The translations under genes and the position numbers were made by a program. 64,000 nucleotides of DNA from Pseudonocardia sp. ICBG1293. Its GTDB lineage: Bacteria; Actinomycetota; Actinomycetes; Mycobacteriales; Pseudonocardiaceae. Location: NCBI RefSeq assembly GCF_020131355.1, contig NZ_JAHLEL010000038.1:186001-250000 (forward strand). Reading direction: 5' to 3'. Numbering within the stretch: the first letter of the stretch is position 1; each line of letters opens with the position of its first letter. The notes beneath the pieces are model-generated. The model ran no database searches and was not told the DNA's origin. It saw only the letters and a list, made by a program, of their open reading frames with translations. Of the stretch, positions 45,439 through 53,981 are shown piece after piece.

Positions 45439-46419
45439 GAGCGTCCGGCAGTAGAGGTGGCCGTGTGTCGGTGTTGGTAGAGACACGGACCTGCAAGTGA
45501 TCATGGGATTGCTGATGTCCTGATGGTCGCCTGGAGGGTCCGTGCCTCTATTGCCAGAATCGCTGATCGACCCCCTCTGGGTCGAGTTCGCTGCCCTGAT
45601 CGAGGCAGAGCGGCGCCCGGAGTTCGACCCGGCCCATCCGTGGGGATGTCACCGCCGCCGTATCCCCGACCGCCTGGTGTTCGAGCACGTGCTCGCGGCG
45701 TTGGTGCACGGCAGCGGCTACGAACGCATTGCCACCCCCGGCTGCTCGGACCGCACGATCCGCCGCCGTCTCGCCCAGTGGGCCGCCGCTGGCGTCGGGG
45801 AGCAGGTCCTTCGGGCCGCGCTGGCCGGCTATGACTAGATGATCGGTCTCGACCTCGACGATCTGTCTGCCGACGGAGCGATCACCAAGGCTCCCTGCGG
45901 TGGCGAGGTCGCCGGCTGTAACCCGGTCGACCGGGGCAAACAGGGCACCAAACGCTCCGTGGTCTGCGACGGTGCGGGGATCCCGCTGCACCTGATCAGC
46001 GCCCGCGCCAATGACCACGACTCGCCGTTGCTGAAACCGACCCTGATCGGGATCTACGACATGATCGGGCCGCTGCCCGAGCGACCGTGCCTGCACCTGG
46101 ACCGGGGCTATGACTCAGGCAAGACCCGCGATCTGCTCGAACGACTCGGGTTCGACGCACAGATCGCCACCAAGGGCCGGCCCGCCCCGATCCAGGTCGG
46201 TAAGCGGTGGCCGGTCGAGCGCACCCATTCCTGGATGAACGGCTACGGCAAGCTGCGCCGGTTCACCGATCGCCGGAAGATCATCGTCGAGTTCTACCTC
46301 GACCTCGCCGCCGCGCTCACCGTGATCCGCCGGCTGATCAACCGTGCCCGCAGCCGCTACCGCTGGACAACCCGACCCACGACCCGTCGACTCCGATAAC
46401 CATCAATCGCCGGACGCTC
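45439..46419 (+). mobile_element. IS5-type insertion sequence, 981 bp
   Basis: Ends GAGCGTCCGGC on both sides (11 bp), flanked by TAA (45436-45438) and TTA (46420-46422), both within TNA. Parent type of the 152-bp MITE at 41040. Its transposase frame contains an amber codon, so it may not be autonomous. Confidence 0.9.
45542..46399 (+). pseudogene. IS5-family transposase interrupted by an amber codon
   Basis: The N-terminal 98 residues (LLPESLIDPLWVEFAALIEA ... ALAGYD) end at TAG (45836-45838); the same frame continues at once with ATG (45839) as MIGLDLDDLSADGAITKAPC, then LHLDRGYDSGKTRDLLERLG and WPVERTHSWMNGYGKL. The paralogue at 41308 reads YDRIVGLLLHD here, so TAG stands for an original sense codon, for instance CAG. 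All three DDE residues lie after the stop; reinitiation at TAGATG could still give a 186-residue catalytic part without the DNA-binding part. Confidence 0.85.
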
Positions 46420-46422
46420 TTA

Positions 46423-46543
46423 GAGGTCGTTTCAGAACGACTTGTCGAGTTTCCATTGACCCCTCGACGACAGATCAAACGGCAGGTCAGATAGCCGCTT
46501 GTCGTCTACAACAGACACGTCGACCTCGTTCTGAAATGACCTC
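46423..46543 (+). mobile_element. 121-bp MITE, copy D
   Basis: Identical to copies B and C. Left flank TTA (46420-46422), right flank TAA (46544-46546). Its right flank is the right copy of the original cstA target trinucleotide. Confidence 0.94.
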
Positions 46544-46547
46544 TAAG

Positions 46548-47652
46548 CTGGTCGAGAAGGAGCGCCAGACCCGGTTCATCGGCTACGGCGGCATGCTGAT
46601 GGAGTCCTTCGTCGCGATCATGGCGCTGGTCGCGGCGCTGTCGATCGACCGCGGGCTCTACTTCGCGATGAACGTGCCCACGTCGCTGACCGAGGGCACC
46701 GTCGAGGGTGCGGCCGCGTTCGTCAACTCGCTCGGCCTGATGAACGTCAACGTCACCCCCGGACCAGCTCGCGACGACCGCGGCGCTGGTCGGCGAGGAG
46801 TCGATCGTGTCGCGCACCGGCGGCGCGCCGACCCTGGCCGTCGGCCTGGCGAACATCATGCAGCAGTTCATCGGCGGGCCCGCGATGATGAGCTTCTGGT
46901 ACCACTTCGCGATCATGTTCGAGGCGCTGTTCATCCTCACCGCCGTCGACGCGGGTACCCGGGTGGCGCGCTTCATGCTCCAGGACGCGATCGGCACCGT
47001 CGTCCCGCGGTTCAAGGACACCTCGTGGCGGCCGGCGGCCTGGATCTGCACCGGCCTGATGGTCGGGGCGTGGGGCGCGATCCTGCTGATGGGCGTGAGC
47101 GACCCGCTCGGCGGGATCAACACGCTGTTCCCGCTGTTCGGCATCGCGAACCAGCTGCTCGCCGCGATCGCGCTCGCGGTCTGCCTGGCGATCGCGGCAC
47201 GGCGCGGGCAGGTGCGCTATCTGTGGATCATCGTCGTGCCACTGGCCTTCGCCGCGGTCGTCACGGTCACGGCGTCGATGTACAAGATCTTCTCCTCGAA
47301 CCCGAAGATCGGGTACTGGGCGCAGCACCTCGCCTTCCGCGAGGCCATCGCGTCCGGGGAGACGAGCTTCGGCACCGCGGGCACCCCACAGGCGATGGCG
47401 GCCGTCGTCCGCAACACCTTCGTGCAGGGCTCGCTGTCGATCCTGTTCGTGACGCTTGCGCTCGTCGTGATCGTCGCCGCGGTGCTGGCCGCCTGGAAGT
47501 CGATCTCGGTGGGTGGCCGTCCGGACCACGAGGAGGAGCCGGTGGCATCGCGGCTCTACGCCCCGGCGGGCCTGGTCGCGACCCCGGCGGAGAAGGAGCT
47601 GGAGAAGGAGTGGACCGAGGCGGTCGGCACACCGGCGCGGTCGGGGCACTGA
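46548..47652 (+). pseudogene. cstA: cstA, 3' half, with a further frameshift
   Basis: Codes the last ~367 residues of CstA: LVEKERQTRFIGYGGMLMES onward, then after a +1 shift LATTAALVGEESIVSRTGGA and AVGLANIMQQF. A run of five C at 46756-46760 where four are expected (NVTPDQL in the family) throws the frame; the rest reads in the frame ending at 47652. No start codon or ribosome site suits independent expression. With the transposon chain upstream, this copy should give no full transporter unless both lesions are repaired. Confidence 0.9.
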
Positions 47653-47654
47653 CC

Positions 47655-47864
47655 GTGACCGTACCGACCGTGACGGCCAGGACGCTCACCCGGCTGCGGG
47701 CGCTGCACGGCTGGTGGCGCGGGGTGATCGGGGCGGACCTCTACGACCGCTACCTCGACCACCACCGCCGCACCGGGCACGACCACCCGCCGATGACGGA
47801 GCGGGAGTACTGGCGGGCCCGCAGCGAGTACCAGGAGAGCAACCCGCAGGGACGCTGCTGCTGA
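47655..47864 (+). CDS. ybdD: YbdD/YjiX-family small protein, CstA partner
   Basis: 69 residues: RLRALHGWWRGVIGADLYDR, YLDHHRRTGHDHPPMTEREY and a C-terminal NPQGRCC, the YbdD/YjiX pattern. In E. coli YbdD is needed with CstA for pyruvate uptake. GTG start 2 bp after the cstA stop. Still intact although cstA is broken; it now lies behind 5.5 kb of inserted DNA. Confidence 0.87.
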   Translation: MTVPTVTARTLTRLRALHGWWRGVIGADLYDRYLDHHRRTGHDHPPMTEREYWRARSEYQESNPQGRCC

Positions 47865-47932
47865 GCCGGCGCCCGCCCCGGCGCCGCGCCCGCTGCGCCG
47901 CACGGGTGGCTCCGGAACCACGTTCGGCCCAG

Positions 47933-47976
47933 CGCGCCCTCCCGGGTGGGTGTCACACCCCATCCGGGAGGGCGCG
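47933..47976 (+). terminator. hairpin terminator after cstA-ybdD
   Basis: 13-bp stem CGCGCCCTCCCGG / CCGGGAGGGCGCG with an 18-nt loop that has inner pairing GGGTG / CACCC-like, 68 bp after ybdD. Confidence 0.75.
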
Positions 47977-48018
47977 TCGGGTTCCGGACGCGGGGCGCTG
48001 CGGGCAGGATCAGGCCCC

Positions 48019-49554
48019 GTGAGCGGCGAGGCGTGGCAGGAGAGCGACCAGATCCGCCCGGCCACGGTGCACCGTGCCTACGGGCGAGGGGCCGCGGGCT
48101 TCGACGCCTTCGTCGCCACCCTGCCCGGCTACCGCACCCACCTGCGGGTGTCGGCGTCCCGGATGGGCCTCGGCGAGGGACACGGCCTGCGGCTGCTGGA
48201 CGTCGGCTGCGGCACCGGGGTGTCCACCGAGGCGCTGCTGACCAGCGTCGGGGGTGCCGAGGTGGTGGCGGTCGACGCGTCCGCGGAGATGCTCGCCGTG
48301 GCCCGGCGGAAGAACTGGTCGCCCCGGGTGACGTTCGTGCACTCCCGGCTGGAGACCCTTGCCGAGGCCGGTGTCGAGGGGCCGTTCGACGGCATCCTCG
48401 CGTCCTTCCTCGTGTCGAACCTGCCCGATGCCGAGCACGGCCTGCGACGCCTGCTGAGCCTGCTCGAGCCCGGCGCCCCGCTGGCCGTGCACGACTACGC
48501 CGTCGGCGGGAGCCGGAACCGGGTGCGGTGGACCACCGCGAACTGGACCTGGATGCTGCCGATGGCCTCGCTGCGCTGGGGGGTCGCCGACCTGGCCCGC
48601 TACCGGGCCAAGCGGATCGCGACGGCCGGCGGGCCGGAGCAGATGGTGCACCGGATGGAGCGCGCCGGATTCGACGACGTCCGTGTCCAGACCGTCGGCG
48701 GGTCCCAGCAGCACCTGGTGCACACCTTCCTGGGACGGCGTCCCGACGAGCCCGACGTGGTGGGGGAGCGCCGGGAACGCCGCGCCCGCCGCTCGGCCAT
48801 CGCCGCCGCCGGGTGGCGGCCCCTGCGCGAGGACACCGGCCCGGCCCCCGACGACGCCGCCGAGCCCGTCGCCGAGGGCGGGCCCGAGGACCCCGGCTAC
48901 GCCGAGGCGCTCCCGGAACGGATCGGCGACGACGTCGAGGTGGGGGAGGGCGACGCCCCCGGGCGCACCACGCCCCCCGCGGACGCCGCGGACACCGCGG
49001 ACACCGCGGACACGGCCGCTCCCGCACACCCCGACGGCACCGACCGCAACGGCACCGACCGCAACGGCACCGACGGCACCGACGACGCGCCCCGGGGGGC
49101 GGACGACCACGTTCCGGACACGTCCCGCCCGGGACCCGGCCCCGCCTCCGACGACGACGCGGACACCCGGCCGCGCGGGCACGCCGTCGCCCGGGCGTTG
49201 CGGTACGGACTGCCGGGAACCGGGCCCGGCCGCGCGGGAGCCGGCGCGTCCGGGCCGGGGGAGCCGGGCTCCGCCGGAGCCGACGCGTCCGGACCCGCGG
49301 AGCCCGGCGCCACCGGGTCCGGTCCGTCCGGGGCCGCGGGTCCCGCCGGGGCCGGGACCGACGACCCCGTGCCCGGGCCCCGGCCCGACGACCCGGTTCC
49401 CGGGGGACCGCGGCGGCCGACGTCCGGCCCCCGGCCGCGGCGCCCGGTCGGCCTGCGCCGCCCCGGCCCGCCGAGGCCGCGCCCGGAGGAGACACCCCCG
49501 CCCGCGGGTGACGACGAGCCGCCGACCCCGCCGACGGGCACCCGCCGGGTCTGA
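48019..49554 (+). CDS. SAM-dependent methyltransferase with long disordered tail
   Basis: 511 residues. A class I methyltransferase occupies ~20-260: LLDVGCGTGVSTEALL (motif I), VVAVDASAEMLAVAR, PFDGILASFLVSNLPDAEHG, and LEPGAPLAVHDYAV. The remaining ~250 residues are Pro/Gly/Asp/Ala-rich, with tandem repeats DTADTADTA and GTDRNGTDRNGTD near residues 325-350, and no recognisable fold. Substrate unknown. GTG 48019 is preferred; ATG 47950 would put the terminator stem inside the gene. Confidence 0.82.
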   Translation: MSGEAWQESDQIRPATVHRAYGRGAAGFDAFVATLPGYRTHLRVSASRMGLGEGHGLRLLDVGCGTGVSTEALLTSVGGAEVVAVDASAEMLAVARRKNWSPRVTFVHSRLETLAEAGVEGPFDGILASFLVSNLPDAEHGLRRLLSLLEPGAPLAVHDYAVGGSRNRVRWTTANWTWMLPMASLRWGVADLARYRAKRIATAGGPEQMVHRMERAGFDDVRVQTVGGSQQHLVHTFLGRRPDEPDVVGERRERRARRSAIAAAGWRPLREDTGPAPDDAAEPVAEGGPEDPGYAEALPERIGDDVEVGEGDAPGRTTPPADAADTADTADTAAPAHPDGTDRNGTDRNGTDGTDDAPRGADDHVPDTSRPGPGPASDDDADTRPRGHAVARALRYGLPGTGPGRAGAGASGPGEPGSAGADASGPAEPGATGSGPSGAAGPAGAGTDDPVPGPRPDDPVPGGPRRPTSGPRPRRPVGLRRPGPPRPRPEETPPPAGDDEPPTPPTGTRRV

Positions 49555-49562
49555 GCGGAGGC

Positions 49563-50669
49563 CTACAGCCAGCCGTTGCGGCGGAAGTTGCGGTAGAGCA
49601 GACCGCACAGCGTCGCGATGACCAGCAGGACCATCGGGTAGCCGAAGTCCCAGTGCAGCTCGGGCATCGAGTCGAAGTTCATCCCGTAGACGCCGGCGAT
49701 CATCGTCGGCACCGAGATCAGGCCCGCGTAGGCGGTGATCTTCCGCATGTCGTTGTTCTGCCGCATGCTGATCTTCGCCAGGACCGCGTCGACCAGGGTG
49801 GTCAGGAGCTCGTTGAAGCCGGCCACCTGCTCGGCGACGCCACCGAGGTGGTCGTCGACGTCGCGGAAGTAGGACCGCACGTCGTGCGGGACCAGCGCGC
49901 TGTAGCCCTCGGCGAGCTTGCGCATCGGCCCGACCAGTGGCATCACGCAGCGGCGCAGGTCGAGGATCTCGCGCTTCATGACGTAGATCTGCTCGGGGTT
50001 CATCGTCGAGCGCGGCGAGAACACCTCCGCCTCGACCGCGTCGATGTCGTCCTCGATCTGGCCGCAGACCTCGATGTAGGAGTCCACGACGTGGTCGGCG
50101 ATCGCGTGCAGCACCGCGGCCGGGCCGAGCTGGAGCTGTTCCGGGTCGTCCTCGAGCCGCCGCCGGACCTCACGCAGGCCGGTGTGGCGGCCGTGCCGGA
50201 CGGTGACGACGAAGTCGCGTCCGAGGAAGGCCATGACCTCGCCGGTCTCGACGATCTCGTTCGACGTCGTCGGGTCGGCGTGCCCGACGTAGCGGACGGT
50301 CTTGAGCACCATGAACAGCGTGTCGTCGTAGCGCTCGAGCTTGGGGCGGTTGTGGGCGTGCACCGCGTCCTCGACGGCGAGCTCGTGCAGCCCGTAGGTC
50401 TCGGCGCCGCCCGCGATCTGCTCGGAGTCCGGCTCGTGCAGGCCGATCCAGACGAAGCCCTCGCCGCGCTCGCGGACCTCGGCGATCGCCTCGTCGTGGG
50501 TCCAGCGACCGGCGAGCCGGTGACCGCCGACGTAGACGGCGCAGTCGACGACGTAGGCCGACAGCGGGACGCGCAGCCGGACGGGTGGGCTCGCCGCGGC
50601 CCGGGCGGCGGCGCGCTCGGCACGGCGGGACGGGCGGATGGTGGGACGGAGCTGGGAGAGCGAGGGCAT
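49563..50669 (-). CDS. corA: CorA-family divalent-cation (Mg2+/Co2+) channel
   Basis: 368 residues: large soluble N-domain, long pore-lining helix (NEQ-type stretch LTTLVDAVLAKISMRQNNDM), and two C-terminal membrane helices with the selectivity motif YGMNFDSMPEL between them. ATG 50669 follows GGAGG by 11 bp; GTG 50672 is equally possible. Convergent with the methyltransferase gene. Confidence 0.94.
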   Translation of the reverse strand: MPSLSQLRPTIRPSRRAERAAARAAASPPVRLRVPLSAYVVDCAVYVGGHRLAGRWTHDEAIAEVRERGEGFVWIGLHEPDSEQIAGGAETYGLHELAVEDAVHAHNRPKLERYDDTLFMVLKTVRYVGHADPTTSNEIVETGEVMAFLGRDFVVTVRHGRHTGLREVRRRLEDDPEQLQLGPAAVLHAIADHVVDSYIEVCGQIEDDIDAVEAEVFSPRSTMNPEQIYVMKREILDLRRCVMPLVGPMRKLAEGYSALVPHDVRSYFRDVDDHLGGVAEQVAGFNELLTTLVDAVLAKISMRQNNDMRKITAYAGLISVPTMIAGVYGMNFDSMPELHWDFGYPMVLLVIATLCGLLYRNFRRNGWL

Positions 50670-51036
50670 CACGAGGACCACCTCCGGGCATGCCGGTACG
50701 GCTCGAGGGGGCGAGCGGTACCGGGGATCGGTGCGACCGCACGCGGCGGCCGCCGGGCCGGAACTCGCCTCCCGCCGGGATCAGCCCCGGACGTACCCCG
50801 GGGCCGTGCGCAGCGGGAGGCGGCACCTACTGCTCGCCGGTGTCTGGGACGCGGACACCGCACTCACCTCCCTGCCGTTCGGCGGACCGTCCTGTGTCTC
50901 GTCCGTGCGCCGGCGGAGGTCACCGAGATGTGACATCCCCGACCGTGCACGTGTGAGCCGGACCGCCCTTCCTCGCGCGGGCCACCGGATAGGTTACTCC
51001 CGCAACGGAGGACACGGCGTGATGGGAGCGTGAACG
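50670..51036. other. 367-bp divergent intergenic region, corA / MaoC
   Basis: Contains the corA ribosome site (GGAGG on the minus strand near 50681) and a -10-like TAGGTT at 50990-50995 for the MaoC gene. No open frame here has coding character and no palindrome above 6 bp was noticed. Confidence 0.5.
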
Positions 51037-51540
51037 GTGCAGTTCGGGCGCTACTACGAGGAGTTCGAGGTCGGTGCGGTCTACAAGCACTGGCCCGGTA
51101 AGACGGTCACCGAGTACGACGACCACCTGTTCTGCCTCCTCACCATGAACCACCACCCGCTGCACATGGATGCGCACTACGCGGAGGAGACGACCGACTT
51201 CGGCAAGAACGTCGTGGTCGGCAACTACATCTACTCGCTGCTGCTGGGGATGTCGGTGCCCGACGTGTCGGGCAAGGCGATCGCGAACCTGGAGGTCGAG
51301 TCGCTCAAGCACACCAAGCCGACCTTCCACGGCGACACGATCTACGGCGAGACCGAGGTCCTCGACCGGACCCCGTCGAAGTCGAAGGACGACCGCGGCG
51401 TCGTGTACGTCGAGACCCGCGGCTACAAGCAGGACGGCACCGTCGTCTGCACGTTCCGCCGCAAGGTCATGGTGCCCAAGCGGTCCTACGGCGACAGCCG
51501 TGGCGGCGAGCAGCCGGGCCGCCCCACACCGCAGGTCTGA
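51037..51540 (+). CDS. MaoC-family hydratase
   Basis: 167-residue hot-dog-fold enoyl-CoA hydratase: YEEFEVGAVYKHWPGKTVTE, the catalytic Asp/His region LLTMNHHPLHMDAHYAEETT, and VVVGNYIYSLLLGMSVPDVS. Similar proteins (Rv2499c type) sit with CitE-like lyases and acyl-CoA dehydrogenases; those partners are here at 36872-39065, 12 kb away. Probably hydrates a short enoyl-CoA. GTG start. Confidence 0.9.
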   Translation: MQFGRYYEEFEVGAVYKHWPGKTVTEYDDHLFCLLTMNHHPLHMDAHYAEETTDFGKNVVVGNYIYSLLLGMSVPDVSGKAIANLEVESLKHTKPTFHGDTIYGETEVLDRTPSKSKDDRGVVYVETRGYKQDGTVVCTFRRKVMVPKRSYGDSRGGEQPGRPTPQV

Positions 51541-51566
51541 CCCGGCGGGGTCCGTCCCCGCGGTAC

Positions 51567-51598
51567 CGGCCCCCGACTCCGCCCGGAGCCGGGGGCCG
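51567..51598. terminator. bidirectional hairpin terminator
   Basis: CGGCCCCCG / CGGGGGCCG outer stem with inner CTCC / GGAG, between convergent MaoC and Nudix genes. Confidence 0.78.
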
Positions 51599-51651
51599 TC
51601 CTGTGTCACCCACACGCCGACCGCGGATCCGGGTGGGCACCCGGCGTGGCG

Positions 51652-52056
51652 TCAGGACCGGGGCAGGCAGTCCCACCCACCGAGGGTCTCGGTGAGCCCG
51701 TCGACGACCGCCAGCGCCGCGTAGTCCGCCCGGTCGACGAACCGGGCGTCGGTGGCGTCGTCGCCGGCCCGCGGGGCGCCGCCGCCGGGCGCGAGGGTGC
51801 ACACGTAGTCGGCGATCCGGTAGGGACCGCGGAACACCACACCGGCCAGCCGACCGGGGACGACGTCCAGACCGGTCTCCTCGGCGAGCTCGCGGACGAC
51901 GGCGGCGTGCTCGCTCTCCCCGGCCTCGACCCGCCCGCCCGGAACCGACCACAGGCCCCGGCCGGGCTCGTTCCCTCGGCGGACGAGGAGCAATCGTCCG
52001 TCCGGGTCGAACACGATTCCACCCACGCAGGCGACGTGTCGGCTACTGTCGGTCAT
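51652..52056 (-). CDS. Nudix hydrolase
   Basis: 134 residues. The Nudix box is complete: GGRVEAGESEHAAVVRELAE followed by ETGL (G-x5-E-x7-REUxEExGU). Precedes VPGGRV as in MutT-like enzymes. Hydrolyses a nucleoside diphosphate linked to another moiety; substrate unknown. ATG at 52056 gives the typical short N-terminal strand (VACVGGIVFDPDGRLLLVRR). Confidence 0.92.
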   Translation of the reverse strand: MTDSSRHVACVGGIVFDPDGRLLLVRRGNEPGRGLWSVPGGRVEAGESEHAAVVRELAEETGLDVVPGRLAGVVFRGPYRIADYVCTLAPGGGAPRAGDDATDARFVDRADYAALAVVDGLTETLGGWDCLPRS

Positions 52057-52165
52057 CCGGAACGACGGTACGCTGCTCGGGTGCCGGTACCGGGGCCAGT
52101 CGGCCCTCCGGTACCAATGACATGTCTGTGTGTCCGACACACCGAGAAACGGGTGGGCAGGGAAC

Positions 52166-52318
52166 GTGAAGAAGATCCTGATCCTGGTAGCGGTGGCGCT
52201 GGGGATCTTCCTGGTGATCACCAATCCCAACGGTGCAGCCGGTTCGGTCTCGAACGTGGGCAACATCCTCTACGACGCGGCGCAGTCCGTCTCGACCTTC
52301 GTCACCAACCTGATCTGA
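52166..52318 (+). CDS. small conserved membrane protein, 50 aa
   Basis: [20 protein letters not shown] then NPNGAAGSVSNVGNILYDAA and a hydrophobic end. One membrane helix at the N-terminus. Short proteins of this pattern precede PH-domain proteins in many actinobacteria; function unknown. GTG 52166 after CAGGGAA; GTG 52130 would add 12 residues. Spaced 4 bp from the next gene, so cotranscribed. Confidence 0.75.
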   Translation: MKKILILVAVALGIFLVITNPNGAAGSVSNVGNILYDAAQSVSTFVTNLI

Positions 52319-52322
52319 GCCC

Positions 52323-52880
52323 GTGCTCGCGCCCCGGGAGATCGACGAGTACCTGCTCCCCACGGAGCGACGCGTCATCCGTGTGCGCCAGCACTGGGCC
52401 GTGATGGTCCGACACATCTGGCAGACCGCGCTGTTCATCGTGGTCGTGGTCGGGATCGAGCAGCTGCTCGACCGTCCCGGGATCGACCCGGTGCTGGACG
52501 CCGTCATCGACAACCTGGCGTTCTACCTGGTCGTCGTGGCCGTCCTGCGGTACACGGCGCTGTCGATCCTCTGGTGGATCGAGCGGATCGTGATCACCGA
52601 CAAGCGGGTGATGATCGCCCAGGGGATCATCGTGCACAACGTCGGCATGATGCCGCTGGGCAAGGTCACCGACCTGACGTTCCAGCGTTCGCTGTCCGGT
52701 CGCATGCTCGGTTACGGCACGATGGTCGTGGAGTCCGCGGGCCAGATCCAGGCGCTCAACCGCATCGACTACATGCCGCGCCCCGAGGAGATCTACGAGG
52801 CACTCTCCGAGCTGGTCTTCGGGGAGAAGGGCAAGACGCGCGCGACCGGCATGCTCGCCAAGCCGCGCTGGCGACGCTGA
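52323..52880 (+). CDS. bacterial PH-domain membrane protein
   Basis: 185 residues: two membrane helices (about 33-50 and 63-83) and a C-terminal bPH2-type domain (VITDKRVMIAQGIIVHNVGM, LGKVTDLTFQRSLSGRMLGY). It probably resides in the cytoplasmic membrane; role unknown. GTG start. A hairpin follows (52888-52912). Confidence 0.85.
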   Translation: MLAPREIDEYLLPTERRVIRVRQHWAVMVRHIWQTALFIVVVVGIEQLLDRPGIDPVLDAVIDNLAFYLVVVAVLRYTALSILWWIERIVITDKRVMIAQGIIVHNVGMMPLGKVTDLTFQRSLSGRMLGYGTMVVESAGQIQALNRIDYMPRPEEIYEALSELVFGEKGKTRATGMLAKPRWRR

Positions 52881-52887
52881 CCCCGGC

Positions 52888-52912
52888 ACCGGGGCGGGCG
52901 TCCCGCCCCGGT
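52888..52912 (+). terminator. hairpin terminator after PH-domain gene
   Basis: 11-bp perfect stem ACCGGGGCGGG / CCCGCCCCGGT with CGT loop, 7 bp after the stop. Confidence 0.75.
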
Positions 52913-53036
52913 CGGCGCGGGACGTCGTCCCCGGGCTCGACCGTGCCCGCCGACCGGTCCGGGTCGTCCTGACCGACCGGAGGGTGCGGCCGCGTCCCGG
53001 GGTGCACGTGGCGTGCGCCGGGCTAGGGTCGGCGGC

Positions 53037-53924
53037 GTGTCCGTCATCGACCTGCACGCCCACTCCACCGCGTCCGACGGCACCGACTCCCCGGCCGAGC
53101 TGGTCCGGGCGGCCGGGGCCGCGGGGCTCGACGTCGTCGCGATCACCGACCACGACACCACGGGCGGGTGGGCCGACGCCGCGGCCGCGCTCCCCGCGGG
53201 CCTCGACCTGGTGCGCGGCGCCGAGTTCTCCTGTCTCAGCCCGACCGACCGGACGGGCGAGCCGCGCTGCTCGGTGCACCTGCTCGGCTACCTGTTCGAC
53301 CCCGGGCACGCCGCGCTCGTGGCGGAGCAGGAGCGGCTGCGGGGGGAGCGGGTGCAGCGGCTGGAGACGATGATCGGCCGGATGGCCGCGGACGGGTACC
53401 CCGTCGACGTCGACACCGTGTTCGCGCACCTGCCCGAGGGGGCCAGCGCGGGCCGCCCGCACCTGGCCCGTGCCCTCGTCGCGGCCGGCGTGGTCGGGTC
53501 GGTCGACGAGGCGTTCGCCGAGCTGCTCCACAACGACAGCCCCTACTACGTGCCGCGGGCCGACACCCGGGTCGAGACGGCGGTCGAGATGATCGTCGCG
53601 GCGGGTGGGGTCGCGGTGTTCGCGCACCCGCTGGCCCGCGCGCGCGGTGTCGTCGTGGAGCCCTCGGTGCTCGTCGACCTCGTCGGTTGGGGCCTGGGCG
53701 GGGTCGAGGTCGACCACCCGAACCACGCCCCGGCCGACCGGGAGCTGCTGCGGGGTCTCGCCGCCGAGCACGGCCTGTTCGCGACCGGGTCCAGCGACTA
53801 CCACGGCACCAACAAGACGACCCCGCTCGCCGAGGAGACGACCGACCCGGAGGTCTACGCGGCGCTGGCCGAGCGGGCCACCGGCGTGCCGGTGCTGCAC
53901 GGCGGATCCGGCGGCGCCCCGTGA
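53037..53924 (+). CDS. PHP-domain phosphoesterase
   Basis: 295 residues with all PHP metal motifs: DLHAHSTASDGT, ITDHDTTGG, GAEFSC, FAHPLARAR and GSSDYHGT. Closest characterised type is the 3',5'-nucleoside bisphosphate / RNase AM family, but the substrate is inference. GTG at 53037 directly precedes the first metal motif. Followed after 57 bp by the RecB-like gene. Confidence 0.9.
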   Translation: MSVIDLHAHSTASDGTDSPAELVRAAGAAGLDVVAITDHDTTGGWADAAAALPAGLDLVRGAEFSCLSPTDRTGEPRCSVHLLGYLFDPGHAALVAEQERLRGERVQRLETMIGRMAADGYPVDVDTVFAHLPEGASAGRPHLARALVAAGVVGSVDEAFAELLHNDSPYYVPRADTRVETAVEMIVAAGGVAVFAHPLARARGVVVEPSVLVDLVGWGLGGVEVDHPNHAPADRELLRGLAAEHGLFATGSSDYHGTNKTTPLAEETTDPEVYAALAERATGVPVLHGGSGGAP

Positions 53925-53981
53925 CGACGCGTCGCCGGGAGTGATCGACGGTCGGTGACCCTCCGGGAGTACCGTGGCGCC

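Noticed and set aside
41040-46543. One composite transposon carrying cargo
   Set aside because: No cargo other than an IS passenger; each unit has its own ends and target trinucleotide, and families differ.
42175-46546. 121-bp repeats spaced along the region as a possible CRISPR array or integron cassettes
   Set aside because: Repeats are long, have inverted termini and TNA duplications, and the spacers are complete IS elements with transposases.
49000-49090. Short tandem DNA repeats as a regulatory or CRISPR-like array
   Set aside because: They are in frame within the methyltransferase tail and period 9/15 bp fits amino-acid repeats.
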